64,000 nt of DNA from Saccharomycopsis fibuligera x Saccharomycopsis cf. fibuligera (Eukaryota; Ascomycota; Saccharomycetes; Ascoideales; Saccharomycopsidaceae), in NCBI GenBank assembly GCA_001936135.1, contig CP012817.1:3782001-3846000 (forward strand). Direction: 5' to 3'. Shown piece by piece: positions 41,450-55,201 of the stretch. Under the pieces are notes generated by a model, which did not search any database, was not told the DNA's origin, and saw only the letters and a program-made list of their open reading frames with translations. The position numbers were made by a program, and so were the translations under genes. Position 1 is the stretch's first letter; the number at the start of each line of letters is the position of its first letter.

Positions 41450-42460
41450 ATGAATAGAAAAGCAGCCACGTTGATGGCCAGCGCCATTGGCGTGTCTTCG
41501 TTCTCCATCTTTGGCCTTTTTGGCGGTAAAAAGACTGAAACTGATTCCGCATCGCAGACCCAGTCTGCCCCAGTGCCAGTGCCAGGAGGCTCTTCAAGCA
41601 GTAACTCCAGTGTTTCTTCGCCAAGCAGCGTCCAAGTGAATCCAAGCGACTTCTTCAAGTACGGATTTCCTGGTCCAGTGCATGATTTAGAATCAAAGCA
41701 AGAATTCGTCAGCTGTTACAATCGTCAAACCAGAAACCCATACTGGGTGCTTGAACACATCACCAAAGAAAGCATCAAGCTGAACCCAGGTGTGGATCGT
41801 AAAAAATCCATCTTCAAAGAAGACCAGCAAATTCCTCCTAAATTCAGAGCTTTGCTTCGTGATTATTTCCGCAGTGGTTATGATCGTGGACATCAAGCCC
41901 CAGCTGCAGATGCCAAATTCAGCCAGCAGGCAATGGATGAAACTTTTGACTTGACCAACATCTCCCCCCAAGTCGGCGATGGCTTCAACAGAGACTACTG
42001 GGCCCATTTTGAAGATTTTGCAAGAAGATTGACTAACAAGTATGACTCTGTCCGTATTATTACTGGTCCATTGTATTTGCCAAAGAAGTTTCCTGATGGG
42101 AAATTCCGGGTTGTTTACGAAGTCATTGGCAATCCTCCGAATGTCGCGGTGCCTACTCATTTCTTCAAATTAGTGGTTGGCGAAAATAATCACAATGCTA
42201 CCAAAGAAGCATCAGTGGCCGCATTCGTGTTGCCTAATGATAAGATTGACAACGATACCAAATTGACTGATTTCCAAGTGCCGGTGGATGCATTGGAAAG
42301 ATCTAGTGGTTTGACTTTTTTCACAAGTCAAATGGCTAGCAGTTTGAAATTGAAAAATTTATGTCAAGAGGTGTCTTGCTCGATCATTGTAAGGGATTTC
42401 TCCAATAAGGCTAAACAATTGGGTAGTGGAACCAATCTTCCTGCTTTGCCAGGAAAGTAA
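41450..42460 (+). CDS. NUC1: mitochondrial nuclease Nuc1 (endonuclease G family)
   Basis: The product has 336 residues, the usual size. It is a DNA/RNA non-specific, metal-dependent nuclease of mitochondria. The N-terminus is basic then hydrophobic (MNRKAATLMASAIGVSSFSIFG), fitting a mitochondrial leader with inner-membrane anchor. The core shows FPGPVHDLESKQEFVSCYNR, the catalytic DRGHQAPAADAK with His148, and the metal-site Asn in FNRDYWAHFE. The middle and end continue with VRIITGPLYLPKKF and FFKLVVGE. The Ser/Pro linker at 40-60 is lineage-specific. It is flanked on both sides by the paralogous-looking secreted genes, with no functional link evident. Confidence 0.95.
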   Translation: MNRKAATLMASAIGVSSFSIFGLFGGKKTETDSASQTQSAPVPVPGGSSSSNSSVSSPSSVQVNPSDFFKYGFPGPVHDLESKQEFVSCYNRQTRNPYWVLEHITKESIKLNPGVDRKKSIFKEDQQIPPKFRALLRDYFRSGYDRGHQAPAADAKFSQQAMDETFDLTNISPQVGDGFNRDYWAHFEDFARRLTNKYDSVRIITGPLYLPKKFPDGKFRVVYEVIGNPPNVAVPTHFFKLVVGENNHNATKEASVAAFVLPNDKIDNDTKLTDFQVPVDALERSSGLTFFTSQMASSLKLKNLCQEVSCSIIVRDFSNKAKQLGSGTNLPALPGK

Positions 42461-42475
42461 GGTGCGATGAACTAA

Positions 42476-42517
<42 letters not shown>

Positions 42518-43546
42518 TTATTTTTTTTTGTGACTAAGATGCTATGCATTGCTTTTGCTCTACATTTTTATTCCGTTTAATATCCGCATGTTTCATCTAT
42601 ATTATATGTCATCTCGCAAGATGTTCTCGTGTTTTTTCCTCCTTTTTCCTGCTTAGTAAATTTTGCATTTTGTTCGCCTGCTATTTCTTCTATCATTATG
42701 ATCTATCGTCGCCTAAACTTCAAAATAAACACTGACAACCCTCTTCACATCTAGAGTTTTACGAATACGCTCAGCTGTTATCTATAACTATAGTGACGGT
42801 ATTTTTTTATCAGATTTGCAGCTCATCTACCACATATCTTTGCGAGGGCCAATTCTATTAAGCTCACAAGCGGCACCATGGACCCACTAGTGCCCAATCA
42901 CCAATATTCATCGGAATTCTCCCAATTTGCAAAGAAAAAAAAACACGCCTGTAGCAGTAAACGCATAGGAAAGCTTACTATTATACCATAAAAAAGAACT
43001 CTATCTAGTGAAAAACCCCCACCGTTCGACTTGGCGGAATAGCCATTAGAAGCGTGCAAAAAGTTCAACCGCGCAATCAGCGCCGTGGAAGTTTTGCGGT
43101 TATGCGCATGCTGAGGCTCGTAAAGTACGGTGTATAAATATATAACTAAACAATGGGCCACTAATTTTTTTTTTAAAAAAAATATAATAATGGATACTCG
43201 AGGATTGATTGTTTTTATTGCCAATCATTGTCTTTGCTGATATTTTTTTCATTTTTTGATTTCTTTCTTATTTTCTTGGTTTTCATTTTTCCTTGTTTTT
43301 GCTTTCACGGGTATAGCTTTGGTACCTTCTTTTGACAATATATGAAAGCAGTTTGATAAAGATCAACAGCCATAATACAAGAAAAAAAAGCATAATCGTT
43401 GTCAATATTGACACCGATATAGGCCATTTGCGCGAAATACAATTGATTGAAAAATTTCAAAGAACTTGCACTACTGTTTATTCAAGTAATACGTCGTGTT
43501 CTAATACATTCAAAAACATATTAACAAGAATAATTGCAATCTCCCC
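42461..43546. other. intergenic region with 37-nt poly(T)
   Basis: A T run at 42479-42515 follows the NUC1 stop closely. The rest is promoter sequence for the 460-residue secreted protein. ORF 42898-43224 (minus) has no features and is not accepted. Confidence 0.6.
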
Positions 43547-44929
43547 ATGATTACGCCGCATTTAATCTTTAGATTCCTTCTCTCAATACTCGTATCCCTT
43601 AACATTGTCAAGTTCCCAACACTGGTATCTGGTGCTTGTGTTCCACTTGCCAATGCTAACGTCAACAACGGTAAAGTTAATGGAAGTAACAACGCTTCAA
43701 TAAAACACCTAGAAATTTCAACATCTTCAGCTGCAGGTTCCAGTAAACAATGTTACTTTGTTACTTTCAGCGGTGACACTAACTATAAGTACACATATAA
43801 CACTTCTATTCGGCTCAATTTCAATAATACCAGCAATGGCAACAGTAGCAACAAGGTAAAAACCATGACACTGGCCAGGTTTGGAAAACTTAGATTGTTC
43901 AAGAATTTCGATGTTCAAAAACAAGAAGAAAAATTACCAAGATCGTCCACATCATTGTCCAAGGCATCTTCAATTTTGACAAAACCGTCGTGGTGGTCGT
44001 CACTAACATCTTCATGGTGGAAATTTGGCAGATCAGAGACACCAACAGCATCGTCAATAGCCATTAACGAGTCTTCAAAACAGCAGACCCGAAACATGGC
44101 CAATGAAAACGCATTCATGAAAGAATCTGGTGGTGCTACTGCAGCCCCAAGCCAACTTAAAGAGAGAAAAACATTCGTGGGTATTGCTACTTCTGAAATA
44201 AGCAGCCCCGTGCCTATTCATAACCTGGCAAAGAAAGTAACCAAAGAAAGTAATACTTACAAGATTAACACTGCCAAGTTCAATACAAAAGAGCCAGACC
44301 TACAGCTGGAAACAGAAAACGATGCAAAGTATCACACTCAGTTGACTGTAAAAGCTTCAATGGCAACACCAACCACTAAATTGGGCACTCATTATCAGCA
44401 AACCAAAGCGGATCAGTCAGCACCAAGGCCAGTGACTACAGACTACGCCACTGATAAACCGCAGACTGACATTGTCAGTATTATCCTTATATCCAGCAAA
44501 AATAAGAACACTGGCAGCACAAAGACGCTCACCAATACAAATAGCTTTCCACAATTTATTGAAACCTCTCCCAAAACAGCAGAACCTCACAATGCAAACA
44601 ACAACAGCAAAAACAATAATGCGGAGCAAAACGCAAAGTACAATTTACTTATTGAACAAGGGAATATAGTGCTTGGTGTGCTTGGCGTCGTTGAAGGAGT
44701 GGTAGGATTTGCTAGTGGGATGCTTACTACAAGCTATACAACGATTCAGTCGACGGTGACCCGCTATACTGTCGATCCTCTGCTGCTGACAGAGCAGTTG
44801 GTGCTGGTCACTACGAGTTGTAGTGATGAAGCGAATGCTGGTAGTAACACTTCTACGAGTAATACCAATGAGGTATGGAACACTCTTACCACGACGGAAG
44901 TAGTTTATCGGACAATTTCAGTAAGTTAG
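43547..44929 (+). CDS. secreted Ser/Thr/Asn-rich protein, possible paralogue of the 216-residue protein
   Basis: The product has 460 residues. The N-terminus is a signal peptide (FRFLLSILVSLNIVKF, cleavage near 29). The middle is Ser/Thr/Asn/Lys-rich, with a short Trp-rich patch (WWSSLTSSWWKF) near 145 and several N-x-S/T sites. Near residues 368-392 is IEQGNIVLGVLGVVEGVVGF, matching in spacing and character the block VEKSGIVLGFVGLAQGLMSY of the 40161-40811 protein. A Thr/Val-rich tail follows in both. No known domain is recognised and no GPI signal is clear. Probably a wall or secreted protein of a local family. Confidence 0.6.
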   Translation: MITPHLIFRFLLSILVSLNIVKFPTLVSGACVPLANANVNNGKVNGSNNASIKHLEISTSSAAGSSKQCYFVTFSGDTNYKYTYNTSIRLNFNNTSNGNSSNKVKTMTLARFGKLRLFKNFDVQKQEEKLPRSSTSLSKASSILTKPSWWSSLTSSWWKFGRSETPTASSIAINESSKQQTRNMANENAFMKESGGATAAPSQLKERKTFVGIATSEISSPVPIHNLAKKVTKESNTYKINTAKFNTKEPDLQLETENDAKYHTQLTVKASMATPTTKLGTHYQQTKADQSAPRPVTTDYATDKPQTDIVSIILISSKNKNTGSTKTLTNTNSFPQFIETSPKTAEPHNANNNSKNNNAEQNAKYNLLIEQGNIVLGVLGVVEGVVGFASGMLTTSYTTIQSTVTRYTVDPLLLTEQLVLVTTSCSDEANAGSNTSTSNTNEVWNTLTTTEVVYRTISVS

Positions 44930-45310
44930 AATATAATCAAGTAGCGCTTTTAATCAAATGGATAATTTCAGTTCAAGCCTTAATTTAACCGGACTGGCAT
45001 TATTTGCTGCCATTTCTGCAGAGGAACATTCCGTAGCAAAGATGTTTTGGCCAACTAGTGAGTATAGTGAATATAGTGAGCAAAGCGAGTATCCTGTACC
45101 ATAGCTTATACATTGTTGGGCGATGTTGGGCGCTGCAGCATGCGGCGCTCGACGAAAATGCAAGTGGCGCTAAGGTCAATCACCGAACAATAACCATAAT
45201 TACAACAACCGCTACATCAATATCTATATTACCACGCCTATGCCCACCAGTAGGTCAGCGATCAGGGTCCTTGGTATCCAGTTTACCACATTCGATAGCT
45301 GACACACACA
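44930..45310. other. short intergenic region between two secreted-protein genes
   Basis: No gene. Contains GTATAGTGAATATAGTGAG-type short repeats near 45060. Confidence 0.6.
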
Positions 45311-47968
<2,658 letters not shown>

Positions 47969-48539
47969 GTTAGTGCTTATTAAATAAAAAAAAAAAAAAA
48001 AAAAAAAAAAAGTGAATTCTAACATCTGCTGTTTTTGTTTTCTATTTAATATAATGTTTAGCAGTCGTCAAACTTTTAACCAATTTCGATTCTTTTTTCT
48101 TATAATTCTCTCCACATATTTACAGAAGACACAAAAAGCAGAGCTGGCCTCTCAATAAACTTTTCCTTTTCTTAACTAAAGTATTCACTAATCAATAAAG
48201 TATTTTATTATTTATTACTGGTTAAATTCTGTATTATTTAAAATTATCATATTCTCATTATGTTTGAACAACTTTTATTTCTATTTCCAATTAATTACCA
48301 AAACTTTTAACTTTAAAAAATATGCTCGTAAGCGTTAAACATGATTGTACTTAAAAAAAAAAGTTTGAAATTGTGTTTCTGAATGAGTGTGTCTTTGTTA
48401 TTTGTTTTAACAATATAGAACATATGAATATCTTTATTAATAAACCATAACCAAATTCAATAACTACCGCGCCAATCTAATAAATTTATCATTCCCCGCT
48501 CTTTGACATCGAGTTCCCGAATTCATACCAAATTCATCC
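47969..48539. other. intergenic region between convergent genes
   Basis: An A run of 26 at 47986-48011 follows the stop. AT-rich; no gene. Confidence 0.6.
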
Positions 48540-50114
48540 TTACTGAAAAGCAATGTAATCATAATAACCGAAATATTTAATCATTAATACTGAAGTAGAA
48601 TCCAATCCAATATCCATCAACTTCTTGATACACTCCTCACCGTAATATCCGCCCACACCGCCAAAATCATCTTTAATGTTTGCCATATCGAAAAACTCTG
48701 CAAAATTTAAGAACACCTCCATTGGATCCGCATCTTTAAAACTTAATAGCTTTTCCAACTTTATAGTTGCCAGACCAAATCGACTAGAAATTTGATCATT
48801 GTTAAGAATAAAATTTTTCAATCTTAGAAATTTCAAATATGCTAAACAGGAACGAGTCTCGTAAGTGGCCTGCACTGCGGGACTAATGATTTGCAAATGG
48901 AAAAACCGGGCCACAAATTCAAATATTCCATCAGGGAAATCATGATTAACGTATTTTTCAATAGGCATGTCATACATATAGATAGACAAAAGCACAATTT
49001 CTTGTAATTTAATAACGTGTAAATTCCACAATGATTCATCGTATGAAGCTAAGTATTCACCCATAAGTTGGCCGATGTCGGGATCTGTTTTGAGAGTTAC
49101 ATCAATTATTTCGTAGAATCTATCTCCTAAACTTGTGAAGTACTCCTTAGCAGTTCTATTGCTGCCACCTCTACTACTGTTCCTGAGTGGTTTATCATCT
49201 GACTGTGGTATAAACTTGAAGTTACTGTCAATCCGACTAAAAAGTTGAACATAGATCATGTTATTCAACTTCAATTTTGATACTTTATCGTGCCATATCA
49301 AGTTCAACTTGCCATTTGATTGTGAAATGTCCTCATGGTAGCAAGAATAGTGTAAAAGACAGTTGTATAAATATGCCATATTAACAAGATTGGCGTCTGG
49401 TATCAGTAATGGCAACTGTAAAACATCGGCAATGGCGTTAGGCATAATATTATTAATGATGCCAATATTAACATTATTGCGAAGGTTCCATGATGATCCA
49501 AATTTCTCAAGCTTAAATATAGGCAAGTGAAGATCGTACCTTTTTTGCGCTAAAAATTGCTCATCTATACTATCTTTAAAGCTTAGCAAGCATTGTAAAA
49601 GAACTTGCGATATTAATGTACTGTAGAAGCTTTGTTGAAACTTGTTGTAGACGGTGCTAAGATTGTCTTGATACACCGCAAGATCATTATCAACGGAAAT
49701 TAATACAGACAACAAAAGCAGGTTTCCTTCAAGCAGTTGAAAATAATTGCTAAATACTTTTTCATGTTGGAATATATATACTGTTAACGCTTGAATCTGT
49801 TTAAGTATTACCAGCACATTGTCAAAGGAAACATGGATTTGCTGGGGTTCTATCACATTTGATAGTGGCGCAGATAGTTCCCTACTGTTGAAAGCAAGAG
49901 TACTGAAACTATTGATCAAGCCTTCGGTATCGTCAGCATATGCATTTTGGTAACCGTATTGAGGCTGTCCTAGATGACGAAGACGATGGCGATATCTGAC
50001 ATAATTCGGGGCAAAGAGTTGACAATCGAGATTGAATTGTCGTTTTAAATTGTCATGAATACGAGCTGGCCCTGAAGTCCGCGGATACAATTTCAAGTTA
50101 TCTGAGCTTGCCAT
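48540..50114 (-). CDS. unrecognised helical protein
   Basis: The product has 524 residues. I do not recognise it. It looks like an ordinary globular, mainly helical intracellular protein: Leu/Ile/Tyr/Asn-rich, no signal peptide, no clear membrane span, little low complexity except a short Ser/Arg/Gly patch near 310-320. Even composition and length over 1.5 kb make it a real gene. The ATG at 50114 lies 17 bases from a 40-nt T run (A run in the sense strand), typical of a poly(dA:dT) promoter element. It could be a fast-evolving orthologue of a known yeast protein. Confidence 0.75.
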   Translation of the reverse strand: MASSDNLKLYPRTSGPARIHDNLKRQFNLDCQLFAPNYVRYRHRLRHLGQPQYGYQNAYADDTEGLINSFSTLAFNSRELSAPLSNVIEPQQIHVSFDNVLVILKQIQALTVYIFQHEKVFSNYFQLLEGNLLLLSVLISVDNDLAVYQDNLSTVYNKFQQSFYSTLISQVLLQCLLSFKDSIDEQFLAQKRYDLHLPIFKLEKFGSSWNLRNNVNIGIINNIMPNAIADVLQLPLLIPDANLVNMAYLYNCLLHYSCYHEDISQSNGKLNLIWHDKVSKLKLNNMIYVQLFSRIDSNFKFIPQSDDKPLRNSSRGGSNRTAKEYFTSLGDRFYEIIDVTLKTDPDIGQLMGEYLASYDESLWNLHVIKLQEIVLLSIYMYDMPIEKYVNHDFPDGIFEFVARFFHLQIISPAVQATYETRSCLAYLKFLRLKNFILNNDQISSRFGLATIKLEKLLSFKDADPMEVFLNFAEFFDMANIKDDFGGVGGYYGEECIKKLMDIGLDSTSVLMIKYFGYYDYIAFQ

Positions 50115-50128
50115 AGATAGGTAGTGGT

Positions 50129-50173
<45 letters not shown>

Positions 50174-52171
50174 CAATGGGAATGAAACGAGAACCCTTGC
50201 TGCTTGACCTTAGGTGATTGTGATCCTTCTATTGCGTGGCCTCTAGCCAGATCTATTGCTGGGGTATGATTTCCTCTGGATCAAGTTTTCTGCATCGCGG
50301 AGTCATATTTTACGATCCCATGTGGATATCTGCGCAGTTAGTGTTGATAGTAGCGTCTTATCACAGCATGCAAACTAATGCGCAAATCTCGGCGTAAAAT
50401 ATGCATGTACTAAGGGGATATTATGCACAACAATAATATTGTCTTACAGGCCAAACACATGGCTATTTCCGGAATGTGTACTAACTGGAAAGTTACTTAC
50501 TTTATTGTTTGGTTTTCTATTCTTCAATCTTGGATTCAAAATCCAACTCAATGTTTCATGCATAACAATTCAGTGAAGCGTTTTCTCTTTTCTAGCAAGC
50601 TTTAGTAAAAAATAGCTTACTTTTTTTTTTTTTTACTTTTATTCTCCTTCGTATTTAATGCGTCCAAGATGCATAATACTGCGTGTTTCGCTCGCTAAGA
50701 GAAACATTTGTTTACGATAGTACAGAGTGTACCTCTTCGAATTTATGTGGTTTGAGTCAAATTGCAGGATTGAGAGTTCTAAAGTATTCGAGAAGAAGGC
50801 TTTCTAAACAGATGAATACTAAGTAATTATCCCAAATCAAAGCAATAGGCGCTGAGAGTTGCTCATCATATTTTGGGCGTGTTCGCATGTCCTTTTCTTT
50901 GTCCTCTTCTGTCGTTAATTTGCCGCGTGTGCTTCATCTAAGCGATAAACATAAGCTTTTTTGTTTTTTTTTTTTGTTGTAGCTTTGAATTCCTAAATAG
51001 TAGTTGATTGCTATATATTGAACAAAAGGTTAATATTTGCTTAAGGTAAGATAGTTGACAAATGGAACCTAAGTGGTAGCTATATATGCTCCTGGCCAGA
51101 GATAACCTAAGGTTTAAAAGGCAAAGAAGCTTAACCAATCCAGACATTTGAGACCATAGTATTCGGTTAAAATCCATCACATTTTCTCCTTAAAATTAAC
51201 TTAAGCAAAAAAAGAAAATTTTGTATGTAGGCTGTTTTATTTGTTATGGTTTTCAAACGTCATATAGTAGTTTTGATTCTCTGCGCGCCAAAAGCCTATA
51301 GGCGACAGGGAAAAATTAGGAAAAAACTTTTATTCTGATAATCATTTGCGAAATAAGAAAGAAAACAGGAGTAAGGTTTTGTTTATTGTTTGAAAAACAA
51401 GTTTGAAGAGTAAGGTAATGTGGTGGGGCTTTGGGTTTAGGATCAGCACACATCGCTGTCCTGGTAAAGCTGCACTTGTAGCTGGATTTAGCGAGGTCGG
51501 TGCTTTTCGAAGCTTTTCAATGCAGGCCTCGGTGCCTTCTATTGCGAGAATTCCCTGTCTGGTCATTAGCGGCCGCAATGGGAATCTGGTTGTTTTTCTT
51601 TCTTCCTTGGCTTTGTGGCACAAAAATTAAGAAGCTGGATGCTTTCTCTGTTCTTCTTTTTGCCCTAGATATGTTTGTGATTCTGTCTGCAGAAATTCTT
51701 TCTTTTACCATCTATTTTCTCAATATTTTGTTCTTGCTTTTCCTGTTCTTATTTCCTTAATTCCCTCTCACCTAAAAGACGTTTTTTTCAAAACATTATA
51801 ATGGCCAGCTCTATGGAGCAAAAACTACGCACACAAAACTTCAAAAATTTACAAAAATTTACCTAGATATTCTATGGAGTGTTCATATCATATCATAGGC
51901 TTTTGGGTGCCACTTATAGGTCAAATCAAATGAAGAGCCTATAAAAATGGTCAAAATCCTAAGCTCAATAAGCGTTTCAATTTAACCAAGCTATTGTACC
52001 TTCAACGTCTGTTCCACGATGAAACAGCAATATGTTTCGAGAAAATGTAATAATATCAGCTAGTAGTACACAAACACTTTGTTTTCTCAGCAAAAAAAAA
52101 AAAATAAAAATAAAAATAAAATAAAATAAAGAAAACCATATAGACAGGGCTGTTGCGAAATTAGTATAGAC
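50115..52171. other. 2-kb intergenic region between same-strand genes
   Basis: A pure T run of 40 lies at 50131-50170. A locally GC-richer patch at about 51400-51600 gives conflicting short ORFs on both strands (51342-51623 minus, 51403-51630 plus), and neither is recognisable. TACTAAC at 50477-50483 has no convincing partner splice sites. No tRNA was found. Confidence 0.5.
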
Positions 52172-54718
52172 TTAGGCTCCAGCTCGAGAACATAGACTAT
52201 TCAAATCCACATAGTAGTTGTCAACGAAATTATTATATTGTTGTCTCAATTTCTCAAAGTCGTCTTCAAAGTTTGACTCCACATCAAACAAAGGGTTTAT
52301 TAAAACTAAAGGTGTTTTCTCCGGACCTTCTGTTTTCTTAATGACACTTAATGGCATACAATCATCAAGTAATAGAGTTTGAAGGTTAGGAAGAAAAGAT
52401 AATAATGACTGAATAAGTTCGCCATAATAGAAAACCAAAAAATATGAGTAATTGTTGGCAATATCTTGTAAGATATGCAACAAACAAAATTCTATCCTGT
52501 TTTTGTTGAACTTAGTGTGGCAACCTATAGTAGAACAGTCATCTTGGCCAAAAGCACGTTGCAAACTTTCAAGGTATGAGTTATCTATTCTTTCCATCAA
52601 GTTGAAGAGTGGATTCATTGTGGTCTTAAAATACGACATCTGTTTAAAATAGTCATCGGCAACAATAGAAGGATACACCATTGAGGCAAAATGTCTTATT
52701 AAGAACTCAGACAAAATTTCATGCTGATGCTTAAAACATTGTCCAAACTTCCCTAAGCCATCGTCTGCTACCAAATAAGCAATATTGAAAAATTGCAAGT
52801 AACCCATTAAAAATTGCTTTATCCTCTTTTCATTTAGTTGAACATCAATCTTTAAGTTTTGCGATCTTTCTGAAAGTCTGGAATTTTCTGAAATAAAATA
52901 ATTGTAAAGCTTTTCCACCGTGGCTTTTTGGTGAGGATGAAACCTATTATCCAAAGGTTCGTAGATCTGGAGAAGCGTATTAACATCATTGTCTATATGA
53001 TAATCAAATATGCACTTATAGGATTTTTCTGATAAATAGTCAAGAATTGCAGAAATGGAAAGAAAGCTGATTTCAAGCTTGAGATTCTTTATACTGCTGA
53101 AAGAAAATGATTGCTTTTCAATTAAGCTTATACTGCGCAAATACAAGCCTTGATACTCTTGATGTCTAATACTGCGCATTTTTAAAGAATCAAACCATGC
53201 TCTTTCAGGCAGAGATGAACTTAGATCTGCATAGTACATCTCATCACTATTGTTAAAATGTTCCTCCGATTCTTCTTCTTCTTCTTCTTCTTCTTCTTCT
53301 TCACTGTGATCTAACACTGGATTGGTTGCCCAATCTTTGCATGTAAAAATAAAATTCTCTACCCTTTTCAAGCATCGTAAAAGTGATTGTGCTACTACTT
53401 GCTCACTAAAATAAATAATTTGATCCCCTTTTGGAACATGAATTTCGAATGTTTTGACATTACGAAAAAACTCTGCATTTTTTACCAAATACTTCATTAC
53501 TTGAACCAAATTCAGTTGTCTCATTTGCAGCTGATCGCCTCCTTCCACCAAATTTTCATGCCTTGAATCAAGGCAAATTCGTTCAACTTTAACAAAATCA
53601 GCAAACTGGCTCAAGTAGTCCACATTTCCCTCCAAAGATCTTGTTAATAACATATTCAGGAGATCATTTTCGAGCTGAACAGACAGAGTGCAAAATTTTA
53701 AAGTTTCAAAAGCAATAGGTATATATTCTTTGTTGTGATTGAGTAGGCTTTTGAACTTTTCCATCATAGAACCGTCAAATGAATCACCATTCAAGTCAAA
53801 GAATAAAGTAAGCAGTTTATGACATTGTGTACTATTATCCTCAGGATAAATATTATCAAACCTGTCAATTAGCAATACCTCATTATGGTTAATTGATTCA
53901 TGATAATTGCCATCATAACTCCCAAATAGCAACCTTTGCCCCTGGAAACTTCCATCACCATTCAATAATAACTCAAAAAAATCAAACTCTTTAGAAAAAT
54001 GAATGAGTCTCCTCACTTTTCTCACTAATGCTAAATCCATTTTCTCTTTTCTTACTATGCTTCTTAAAAAATTTATCATTTGATGACTATCCAAAAACAG
54101 TACTTTTTGCAAAGCCTCACATTTTTTAATAATTTCGGCTAGCAAAATGTTGAACATATTGTGAATTTTCGAGTCTTCATTTTTTTCAACATTTTCATGC
54201 CGTATGAAAATTTCTTGACAATAAGTCAAAAAGTTTGAGTTTTGACTCAATTGCTGCAAATATTGATAAAAAGATATTTTGCAAAGATATTTATTCATTA
54301 CAGATACTCCAAAACTATTAAACTGTAGTTCTTTGCGAAAAGTGTCAACATCATGGGTTAACATAAGTTCCCCGTTTAAATTATCTCTGCTATGCTCATC
54401 AAAATGATCAGTAATGACATAATTAATGGGTAAAAAAGTATAAGGAAATTTTCTGCTTAATAGCTCCAGGGTCTTGGAAATTGACGTGGCAACTGAACTA
54501 TTGTCCTTGCTGCGGTTATAATAACACCCTGGGAAGGACATTTTATTGTCGTTCAAGCAGATTTTCCGATATAACTGAGGTACCGCCAATTTATGAAAAT
54601 TCCGATTAGTAAAAAGTAAGCTATACAAGGAAGAGCGATCCAAAAAAAGTAGGATATTGAGTAATACCTCTGTCGGTAACTCATCTAGTGAAAATGACAT
54701 GCCTGGTGCCTGACCCAT
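52172..54718 (-). CDS. F-box protein
   Basis: The product has 848 residues. An F-box lies at about residues 9-52: FSLDELPTEVLLNILLFLDR, then SLYSLLFTNRNFHKLAVPQLYRKI. This motif binds Skp1 in SCF ubiquitin ligases and the remainder recruits substrate. The rest is a long, Leu/Phe/Asn-rich region of irregular leucine-rich character, e.g. NLKLEISFLS and LPNLQTLLLDD near the end. A pure Glu run near 470-480 is coded by a TTC repeat on the plus strand. No known orthologue is recognised. The F-box is clear; substrate and pathway are unknown. Confidence 0.75.
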   Translation of the reverse strand: MGQAPGMSFSLDELPTEVLLNILLFLDRSSLYSLLFTNRNFHKLAVPQLYRKICLNDNKMSFPGCYYNRSKDNSSVATSISKTLELLSRKFPYTFLPINYVITDHFDEHSRDNLNGELMLTHDVDTFRKELQFNSFGVSVMNKYLCKISFYQYLQQLSQNSNFLTYCQEIFIRHENVEKNEDSKIHNMFNILLAEIIKKCEALQKVLFLDSHQMINFLRSIVRKEKMDLALVRKVRRLIHFSKEFDFFELLLNGDGSFQGQRLLFGSYDGNYHESINHNEVLLIDRFDNIYPEDNSTQCHKLLTLFFDLNGDSFDGSMMEKFKSLLNHNKEYIPIAFETLKFCTLSVQLENDLLNMLLTRSLEGNVDYLSQFADFVKVERICLDSRHENLVEGGDQLQMRQLNLVQVMKYLVKNAEFFRNVKTFEIHVPKGDQIIYFSEQVVAQSLLRCLKRVENFIFTCKDWATNPVLDHSEEEEEEEEEEESEEHFNNSDEMYYADLSSSLPERAWFDSLKMRSIRHQEYQGLYLRSISLIEKQSFSFSSIKNLKLEISFLSISAILDYLSEKSYKCIFDYHIDNDVNTLLQIYEPLDNRFHPHQKATVEKLYNYFISENSRLSERSQNLKIDVQLNEKRIKQFLMGYLQFFNIAYLVADDGLGKFGQCFKHQHEILSEFLIRHFASMVYPSIVADDYFKQMSYFKTTMNPLFNLMERIDNSYLESLQRAFGQDDCSTIGCHTKFNKNRIEFCLLHILQDIANNYSYFLVFYYGELIQSLLSFLPNLQTLLLDDCMPLSVIKKTEGPEKTPLVLINPLFDVESNFEDDFEKLRQQYNNFVDNYYVDLNSLCSRAGA

Positions 54719-55170
54719 TCAATGCCTTTTTCTTTCAGTTTTGGTTTCAGTTTCGTCTAGGTTGTCCAATGACGAGAAATGAAAAGCAGTGAAACACGCG
54801 AAAAGAAAAAGAAAATGTGTCAAAAAAAAAAAAAAAAAAAGAATATTGGAAGGAAGAAAAGTAAACTAAGTCAAAAATTTTTTTTTTCTTTCTGTGTTTT
54901 CTCGCTTGTTTTTCACAGCTCCGCAGTATGCGGCAATGACAGGTAGCTAGTGACAGCAGACAGAAGCAGAAAGACAATATACATATATATATATATATAT
55001 ATATATGTGTATATGTATGTATATATGTATATATTTATATATATTACGCTATGTACTGCGCACTAGGTATTGTATACTCCGTATATAGTGCAAAGCAAAT
55101 AATAGATTGTCTGCTGTGTGACTGGTGACGCAAACAAGGAAGCGAGAAACTCTTTTTTTTCTTTTTCTTT

Positions 55171-55201
<31 letters not shown>

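Noticed and set aside
50423-50605. Possible spliced small gene around TACTAAC at 50477
   Set aside because: No convincing 5' splice site or exon pair. The branch motif alone is not enough.
50800-50880. Box C/D snoRNA-like pattern (ATGATGA on the minus strand)
   Set aside because: No proper CTGA D box at the right distance and no terminal stem.
54977-55045. Candidate replication origin or centromere in the AT tract
   Set aside because: It is a plain AT microsatellite. No flanking inverted repeats or other supporting signal was seen.
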